This document shows, in pieces, positions 1 through 4,641 of a stretch of DNA of 9,349 bases (the first letter of the stretch is position 1; the number at the start of each line of letters is the position of its first letter). Location of the stretch: NCBI GenBank assembly GCA_951800155.1, contig CATOJL010000050.1, forward strand, positions 1 through 9,349, written 5' to 3'. A model generated the notes under the pieces. That model was given only the letters and a program-made list of their open reading frames with translations. It did no database searches and was not told the origin of the DNA. The DNA is from an uncultured Bacilli bacterium (GTDB lineage: Bacteria > Bacillota_I > Bacilli_A > RF39 > UBA660). The translations under genes were made by a program, and so were the position numbers.

Positions 1-95
1 CCATTACTATGTCCATTTATAAGGATTTGATACCTTTTTCCAGTGTCCTTTTTTTAGGATACCTTCTTCTTTAAATGTCCATACTTATGGGTATA

Positions 96-923
96 TTATA
101 CTTTTAATCCTTGCTCTTTTCCTTTTTTTATGCCTTGCTGTATCCCTTGCTGTATCCCTTGCCTCATTCCTTGCCTCATTCCTTGTTTCATTCCACTTTT
201 CATTCCTTTTTCTCTTGCAAGTGTCTTTTCAGACTCTATTATTTTCTTCATATCCTCCTCTGGACTAATAAACTCACTAAACTTAAAATCTTTAAATACC
301 TCATTTATTTTTATTAATTCATCCATATATTTTCTCACTATCCTATCTTTACTTATTTTTTCTAATTCCTCTGGTCTTAAAAGTAACATGATGATGTATT
401 TATTTTCTTCTATCTCACTTGCACTATTAGTATACCATATTTTTCGGTAGTAGTTCATATTTATATCATATATTTCTAAATTTTTTATTCGTATATCTTC
501 TGTATCATTTGGATTACATAAATAATAGTAGGAATCCATTTTCTTTTGAGATAAACCATCACTAAAATTGATTTGAATTACATTTATCTTATCAGTATAA
601 TCTTTTCCTGCTTTGACCAAATCATTATAAATATTAAATATATAAGCCGTATTCCTTATTTTGGTATATACATCTTCTTTGCTATTTATTTCTATATTAA
701 TAATACCTATATCTGTCCATATATTTGCATCCACTCTTTTTGCTCGAACATGCACATTTCCAGTCAATAATTCCGTATTTTGTACTCCGATTATATTCAC
801 TGTTTTCTTTAAAACACTTTCTAAAAGAACTTTTAATAAATATGTATTCTTTTGATTTAAAAATATCTCTTTAAACGCTCGATCAGACATGCCTGTTTTA
901 AATTTTTCATTGTTCTTTTTCAT
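96..923 (-). CDS. Rpn family recombination-promoting nuclease / PD-(D/E)XK transposase-like protein
   Basis: The 275-residue protein starts MKKNNEKFKTGMSDRAFKEIF, a typical opening for Rpn/PDDEXK transposase-like proteins (family of E. coli RpnA, DNA nucleases that promote RecA-independent recombination). The likely catalytic core is D65 (RVDAN) followed by E78 in INIEIN. Many relatives have E-x-Q or E-x-K at the second motif; here N80 occupies that place, so activity is uncertain. The middle carries the usual family segment around FSDG and an acidic helix-rich part. The tail (about 240-272) is a run of G-[M/I]-x-Q tetrapeptides, common in this family. I chose the ATG at 923 because GGGGG lies 7 nt upstream and a good promoter lies at 943-971; a longer GTG reading (1007) would include that promoter and has no ribosome site. 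It is a stand-alone gene; no terminal inverted repeats or target duplication are seen, so it is a resident family member rather than a demonstrated mobile element. Confidence 0.85.
   Translation of the reverse strand: MKKNNEKFKTGMSDRAFKEIFLNQKNTYLLKVLLESVLKKTVNIIGVQNTELLTGNVHVRAKRVDANIWTDIGIINIEINSKEDVYTKIRNTAYIFNIYNDLVKAGKDYTDKINVIQINFSDGLSQKKMDSYYYLCNPNDTEDIRIKNLEIYDINMNYYRKIWYTNSASEIEENKYIIMLLLRPEELEKISKDRIVRKYMDELIKINEVFKDFKFSEFISPEEDMKKIIESEKTLAREKGMKSGMKQGMRQGMRQGIQQGIQQGIKKGKEQGLKV
133..204 (-). repeat. 12-bp tandem repeats inside the rpn 3' end
   Basis: Six consecutive 12-bp units on the plus strand: ccttgctgtatc twice, ccttgcctcatt twice, ccttgtttcatt, then the diverged ccacttttcatt. 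Read on the minus strand they encode the repeated Q-G-[M/I]-[R/Q/K] tetrapeptides. A unit of 12 bp keeps the frame, so copy-number change would lengthen or shorten the tail without breaking the gene. Confidence 0.9.
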
Positions 924-930
924 GATGCAT

Positions 931-935
931 CCCCC
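931..935 (-). promoter_or_regulatory. ribosome binding site fixing the rpn start
   Basis: GGGGG (minus strand) stands 7 nt before the ATG at 923. No comparable purine run precedes the in-frame GTG at 1007 or the internal ATG at 986. Confidence 0.6.
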
Positions 936-942
936 ATGAAAC

Positions 943-971
943 ACTATAACAAGAATGGAACATTGTGTAAA
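943..971 (-). promoter_or_regulatory. sigma-A-type promoter of rpn
   Basis: On the minus strand TTTACA (971-966) and TATAGT (948-943) are separated by exactly 17 bp. Transcription would begin near 936, just ahead of the G-run ribosome site, giving a very short leader. Each hexamer is one base away from consensus. Confidence 0.65.
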
Positions 972-1081
972 ATGAGGTATTTTCATTTTCTGTACTTTAG
1001 TTTTCACAGATATTTTTATTTGGTAATTACATTTAGCTTATTTCCAATTAAGACTAAAGAAAAGAAGAAAATCATAGTCTT

Positions 1082-1174
1082 TTAACTTCTTCCATAAAGG
1101 AAGAATGTATATCCATCAAGAACTAGTAGCTTTTCTTTATTTTCTTCATATAAAAACAATAATTTTTTCTCCAT
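1082..1174 (-). CDS. possible 30-residue ORF downstream of valS (doubtful)
   Basis: The 310-bp gap between rpn and valS holds the valS terminator, the rpn promoter and this short frame. It begins MEKKLLFLYEENKEK and ends FFLYGRS before TAA. Residue use looks protein-like (charged helix then an aromatic end), and the frame is open a few codons upstream of the ATG. There is no convincing ribosome site, it lies after the valS terminator with no recognisable promoter, and no family is recognised. A 7-bp hairpin (1087-1105) overlaps its 3' end. It could be a remnant of a longer gene or chance. Confidence 0.15.
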   Translation of the reverse strand: MEKKLLFLYEENKEKLLVLDGYTFFLYGRS

Positions 1175-1204
1175 TTTGCTTTCAAATAAAAATTTTTATC
1201 CTCT

Positions 1205-1232
1205 AAAAAAGATGAATCATTTCATCATCTTT
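1205..1232 (-). terminator. intrinsic terminator of valS
   Basis: On the minus strand AAAGATGA (1232-1225) pairs perfectly with TCATCTTT (1215-1208) around a 9-nt loop, and the run of T continues to 1205. It begins 10 nt after the valS stop codon. Confidence 0.75.
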
Positions 1233-1242
1233 CTAAGAACTA

Positions 1243-3660
1243 CTACTCACATTTTTCTAGATCTAATTCTATTTTCTTTATTAAAGAGTCTTTTTCTTCC
1301 ATGTGTAGAATAAGTTCCTCTATAAATAAAGTCGCCTTAATATCCTCCATAGAATCTTCAATAGCACATTTTAACTCTTCTCCTACATTTAATTCTAATA
1401 GTTTTATTGGTGTTTTTAAAGAAACATTATTATTTGTTTTTTCCCCTCTCGCCCCACTAATAATATCAATTAGAATATCTCCATTTTTGATTTCATCTTT
1501 AAAATCAAAATTTAATGGTTCTATTTGTGTTAAATGAATTGATTTTTCATTATGATAGAGTTCCCCATAAATTTCTTCTGTAATAAATGGGAAATAAATG
1601 CTAAAGTCTTGTAACAATTTATATAGTAACGTATAAACCGTTTTTTGTCCTGAATATCTTGCTGATTCTTTAAACTCTTCAGGTCTATATAATCTATGTT
1701 TTACAATTTCAATGTAGTTGTCACAAAAATTCCAAAAGAACTTTTCAAGCGTGTTTAGAGCAAGTCCAACCTCATATTCATCAAGGTATTTTATAAATCC
1801 TGATTCCATTTGTTGGTACTTTCCTAAAATCCATTTATCCATATATTCATAATTTTCAAATTCTTTTTCTTCATAATCTGTCAAATGCATTTCAATGAAT
1901 TTAGCAACATTCCATAACTTGTTAACTAATTTTTTTCCTCTTTGTAAGGTTTCTTCACTATAATTGATATCTGTTCCAAGTCTTCCAGAACCTGCCCAAT
2001 AACGTACAACATCAGCCGAATACTGTTCTATTAAGGTAAGTGGCTCTATTTTACTATTGCCTTTACTCTTACTTATTTTATTTCCATCACTTGCCTTTGC
2101 AAATCCAGAAATCATAACATCATTCCAAGGACGCATACCAAAGTGATAAAAACTTTTTACAATTGTATAGAAATCCCATGTACGAATTATTTCTGATGCA
2201 TTTGTTCTTAAGCTCATCGGCTTCAAGAAAGATTCAAAATTTTCTTTTTCTCCATAACGCATATTGATTAAAGGTGTTACAGAAGAAGTTGCCCAAGTAT
2301 CCATAACATCTGTTTCAGGAACAAATGCAGTGCATCCACAAGGACAAGCCTCTATAGAAGGGGTAGCAACTAATGGATTCACTGGTAAATCTGCTTTATT
2401 CGCTAATATAGCTTTTCCACAATCTTTGCAATACCAAACAGGAAAAGGTACTCCGAAATATCTTTGTCTTGATATACACCAATCCCACATAATATTTTCT
2501 ACCCATTCATCATATCTATTTTTCATATGTTCTGGATGCCATTTGATTTCTTTACCAATTCTTAGGAAATCTTCTTTATGACTTGTTGTATCAATAAACC
2601 ATTGCCTCATCACAGAATATTCTACTTCGCGCCCACATCTTTCATGTGTTTGTACCTCATGTTCTAATTCTTCAATTTTTACAACAAATCCTTCTTTTTG
2701 CAAATCTTCTATTATTTGTTTTCTTGCTTCTTTTATTTTAAGTCCACCATAGTTAGGAACTGTATCTATAATTTTTCCATCTTTTGTAAAAATATATTTT
2801 AAAGGCAAATTATACTTTTTCCACCACTCTATATCGGTTTGATCTCCAAAAGTACAGCACATAACTACCCCTGTTCCTTTATCGATTGCCACTTTTTCAT
2901 CAGCTAGAATTGGTACCTCTACATCTATAACTGGAATATGCGCTGTTTTCCCGATTAAAGACTTATGTACCTCATCATTCGGATTTACAAATACACACAC
3001 AATTGCTGGTAATAATTCTGGTCTAGTCGTTGCTATCGTAAACTCTTCTTTTGTTTCTACCGTTTTAAACTGAATATAATTAAAAGTTGTCTTACTTGTT
3101 TTTGTTTCAAGCTCTGCTTGCGCTATAGAAGTAAGGCATTCATTACACCAAAGTGCTGGACTTTCTTTATGATAGCAATGTCCCTTGTTCACCAAATCCA
3201 AAAAAGAAGTTTGACTGATTTTAATCGTAGAAGGACTAACGGTTTTATAATGAATATCCCAGTCTGTGCTAACTCCCATTTTACTAAATAAATCTTGAAA
3301 CTCAGCTTCGTATTTATCCGTTGTTTCATAACATAATTTTGAAAACGATTCTCTACCTATTTCATGTGCTTTTTTTCCTTGCTCTTTTTCTACTAATCTT
3401 TCACTTGGCAATCCATTATCATCAAAGCCAAATGGATAAAAGATATTATAACCTCGAAGCCTCTTATACCTAGCAATCATTTCTGTTTGTGAATAGGAAA
3501 AAATATGACCTATATGAATTTTTCCGTTTACTGTTGGAGGTGGCGTATCAATTGAAAATACCTCTCTATTATCTGGTTTAAATGCATAAATCTTATTTTC
3601 TTTCCAATAATTTAACCACTTACTCTCTTTTTCTAATGCATTATATTTTTTATCTAACAT
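1243..3660 (-). CDS. valS: valyl-tRNA synthetase, archaeal-type (type 2)
   Basis: A class I synthetase of 805 residues that charges tRNA-Val with valine in the cytoplasm. It shows the Val-type PPPTVNGKIHIGH with HIGH at 49-52, the CP1 editing domain with TTRPE at 211-215, DWCISRQR near 393-400, and the KMSKS loop as KISKS at 528-532 followed by KGN. Cysteine pairs at 172/175, 411/414 and a CPCGC at 439-443 suggest zinc knuckles. The editing-domain stretch GTGVVMCCTFGDQTDIEW (262-279) and NASEIIRTWDFYTI (487-500) match the archaeal/type 2 form rather than the usual bacterial GTGAVKITPAHD form. The protein is shorter than the about 880-residue bacterial type and lacks the long C-terminal coiled-coil arm. 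AGAGGA precedes the ATG at 3660. It follows the 152-residue gene with no strong promoter between, so both are probably controlled by the T-box. Related type 2 enzymes occur in rickettsiae and some Firmicutes, which implies old lateral transfer. Confidence 0.95.
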   Translation of the reverse strand: MLDKKYNALEKESKWLNYWKENKIYAFKPDNREVFSIDTPPPTVNGKIHIGHIFSYSQTEMIARYKRLRGYNIFYPFGFDDNGLPSERLVEKEQGKKAHEIGRESFSKLCYETTDKYEAEFQDLFSKMGVSTDWDIHYKTVSPSTIKISQTSFLDLVNKGHCYHKESPALWCNECLTSIAQAELETKTSKTTFNYIQFKTVETKEEFTIATTRPELLPAIVCVFVNPNDEVHKSLIGKTAHIPVIDVEVPILADEKVAIDKGTGVVMCCTFGDQTDIEWWKKYNLPLKYIFTKDGKIIDTVPNYGGLKIKEARKQIIEDLQKEGFVVKIEELEHEVQTHERCGREVEYSVMRQWFIDTTSHKEDFLRIGKEIKWHPEHMKNRYDEWVENIMWDWCISRQRYFGVPFPVWYCKDCGKAILANKADLPVNPLVATPSIEACPCGCTAFVPETDVMDTWATSSVTPLINMRYGEKENFESFLKPMSLRTNASEIIRTWDFYTIVKSFYHFGMRPWNDVMISGFAKASDGNKISKSKGNSKIEPLTLIEQYSADVVRYWAGSGRLGTDINYSEETLQRGKKLVNKLWNVAKFIEMHLTDYEEKEFENYEYMDKWILGKYQQMESGFIKYLDEYEVGLALNTLEKFFWNFCDNYIEIVKHRLYRPEEFKESARYSGQKTVYTLLYKLLQDFSIYFPFITEEIYGELYHNEKSIHLTQIEPLNFDFKDEIKNGDILIDIISGARGEKTNNNVSLKTPIKLLELNVGEELKCAIEDSMEDIKATLFIEELILHMEEKDSLIKKIELDLEKCE

Positions 3661-3701
3661 ACAATTCCTCTACTTTCTAATCTTTCTATTAAATAACTTT
3701 T

Positions 3702-3782
3702 TCAATCTATCACTTCTATTTCATCGAATGGTATATAGATTGATTCAATAAATTTTTCTATTTTATAGTTTTTTATCTTGTC
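3702..3782 (-). other. protein-like open frame after the 152-residue gene (possible frameshifted tail)
   Basis: A different frame from the upstream gene stays open for 26 codons (…IEKFIESIYIPFDEIEVID then TGA), overlapping the last codons of that gene. It has no ATG/GTG/TTG start suited to a separate gene. Two homopolymeric A runs lie at the junction, so a one-base slip could have separated it from the main frame, although a TAG immediately precedes it in its own frame. It may equally be chance in AT-rich DNA. Confidence 0.2.
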
Positions 3783-4231
3783 CTACTTTTTTTATTCATC
3801 TTTATCTTTTTTAACACAACTGGTAACTCGTCTTGATAAGAAATATTTAAATCCTTATCCCTTACAATTTGTAGTAATTCTCCTATCTTAAAAAAATCAG
3901 GTAAAATATCATTTCTATTACAATACTTCATAATCCCTCGAATTTGTTCCCCAGATAAATCCTCCTGCTTCATATAATACGCATTTTCTATTATTTTATC
4001 ATAAGAAAATAAATGATTATTCTCTGCATAAAAACAAACTTGCTTTTTCTTGACTTCTTCTACGAAATGCCAATCCTCATCAAATCCTTTCGCACCTAAT
4101 ATGTAACGCCTTAATGCAACATCTTTGTTCGTAATAACAGGTGATAGACTAGGAAAATCTATATACTTTTTTCTTATAAAAACTAAAATCTTCTTTTCTC
4201 CATTCATTAAAATTAATTTTCTGTTTATCAT
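3773..4231 (-). CDS. uncharacterised 152-residue protein, first gene after the T-box
   Basis: I do not recognise this protein. It starts MINRKLILMNGEKKILVFIRKK, which suggests a beta-strand-rich N-terminus; the middle contains GAKGFDEDWHFVEEV and a mixed helical part with CFYAENN and YYMKQEDLSGEQI; the end is strongly basic (KKIKMNKKSRTR). No signal peptide or membrane segment is visible, so it is probably cytosolic. The ATG at 4231 is chosen because GAGGAG precedes it by 9 nt. An in-frame GTG at 4261 lies inside the T-box terminator stem and is not credible. It is the first gene behind the T-box leader and lies 112 bp upstream of valS, which suggests co-expression under tRNA control and perhaps a role linked to valine or ValRS; that role is inference from position only. 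Confidence 0.8.
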   Translation of the reverse strand: MINRKLILMNGEKKILVFIRKKYIDFPSLSPVITNKDVALRRYILGAKGFDEDWHFVEEVKKKQVCFYAENNHLFSYDKIIENAYYMKQEDLSGEQIRGIMKYCNRNDILPDFFKIGELLQIVRDKDLNISYQDELPVVLKKIKMNKKSRTR

Positions 4232-4240
4232 AATTCCTTT

Positions 4241-4246
4241 CTCCTC
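4241..4246 (-). promoter_or_regulatory. Shine-Dalgarno site deciding the start of the 152-residue gene
   Basis: GAGGAG on the minus strand, 9 nt ahead of the ATG at 4231 and just after the T-run of the T-box terminator. It is therefore present only on transcripts that read through the attenuator. Confidence 0.75.
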
Positions 4247-4250
4247 TACA

Positions 4251-4281
4251 TAAAAAATCACATCCTAGATAAGGACGTGAT
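4251..4281 (-). terminator. T-box attenuator terminator
   Basis: On the minus strand ATCACGTCCT (4281-4272) pairs with AGGATGTGAT (4266-4257) over 10 bp with one G-U, around a 5-nt loop, followed by a T-run to 4252. This is the standard position directly after the T-box sequence; the antiterminator should compete with it when uncharged tRNA binds. Confidence 0.85.
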
Positions 4282-4466
4282 CGAACGTGGTACCACCTTA
4301 ATTTGTAATAAAAATTACCTCTTTGATTTAACGCATCTCTACGATATAACTTACTCTTTATTCAGAAATATAACTCCCAAGCTACCTTCTATATAATTCA
4401 TGGTTTATTTTCACCCACTATAAACTCTCTTCACATGCCTTATATATACTCCTCTTGTTCAACGTT
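4251..4466 (-). ncRNA. T-box riboswitch leader (probably tRNA-Val responsive)
   Basis: The conserved T-box element reads AAGGTGGTACCACG (4299-4286, minus strand), close to the family consensus AGGGTGGNACCGCG whose bulge pairs with the tRNA acceptor end. Upstream lie a GGAGTA (near 4452-4447) resembling the K-turn/AGTA element, AGAGAG, and a distal stem I hairpin GTTTAT (4425-4420)/ATAAAC (4408-4403) with loop AGTGGGTGAAA. The 3' side of stem I contains GAAGGTAGC (4389-4381); GTA at 4385-4383 is the likely valine specifier, though GGT in an adjacent register would be glycine. The downstream valS supports valine. When tRNA is uncharged, the antiterminator should form and allow transcription of the 152-residue gene and valS. 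Confidence 0.88.
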
Positions 4467-4472
4467 TTTCTT

Positions 4473-4502
4473 ATTATAACAAAAATCTCCTCGCTTTGTC
4501 CA
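4473..4502 (-). promoter_or_regulatory. promoter of the T-box / valS operon
   Basis: On the minus strand TGGACA (4502-4497) and a perfect TATAAT (4478-4473) are 18 bp apart. Initiation near 4466 gives a leader of about 215 nt before the attenuator, a normal T-box length. Confidence 0.75.
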
Positions 4503-4509
4503 GTTATTT

Positions 4510-4620
4510 TTATTCAATTTTTTTCTTCTTATATGTTGAAACAGAATGCTTGAGTTCTATATCTACAACAGACATTTCTATTTTTACTATGGATTCTTTC
4601 TTATCTTCTGAATCGTTCTT
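4510..4620 (-). other. protein-like open frame after clpC, in frame behind two TAG stops
   Basis: After the clpC stop (TAG at 4644-4642) the same frame runs six codons to a second TAG (4623-4621) and then stays open for 36 codons to TAA (4512-4510). The residues are charged and regular (…SIVKIEMSVVDIELKHS…, ending YKKKKIE). No ribosome site precedes its only ATG. It overlaps the T-box promoter region only at its far end. It could be a lost C-terminal extension of ClpC, a remnant of another gene, or chance. Confidence 0.2.
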
Positions 4621-4641
4621 CTAGCTGAAGAAAAAAATATA

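Noticed and set aside
111..855. Plus-strand frames opposite rpn
   Set aside because: Shadows of the minus-strand gene; the Cys-Ile-Pro repeats are the complement of the tetrapeptide repeats.
96..923. Rpn locus as an insertion sequence
   Set aside because: No terminal inverted repeats or target-site duplication could be found around the gene.
924..1007. Longer GTG start for the Rpn protein
   Set aside because: No ribosome site before the GTG, and the likely promoter (943-971) lies inside this extension; the ATG at 923 has a G-run at proper spacing.
2264..2581. Plus-strand frame opposite valS
   Set aside because: Antisense shadow of a highly conserved gene, with no promoter or ribosome site.
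4232..4261. GTG start at 4261 for the 152-residue protein
   Set aside because: It lies in the terminator stem of the T-box; the ATG at 4231 has a strong GAGGAG site.
4615..4641. Hairpin after clpC as a terminator
   Set aside because: The TTCTTC/GAAGAA stem has its T-run before rather than after it on the minus strand.
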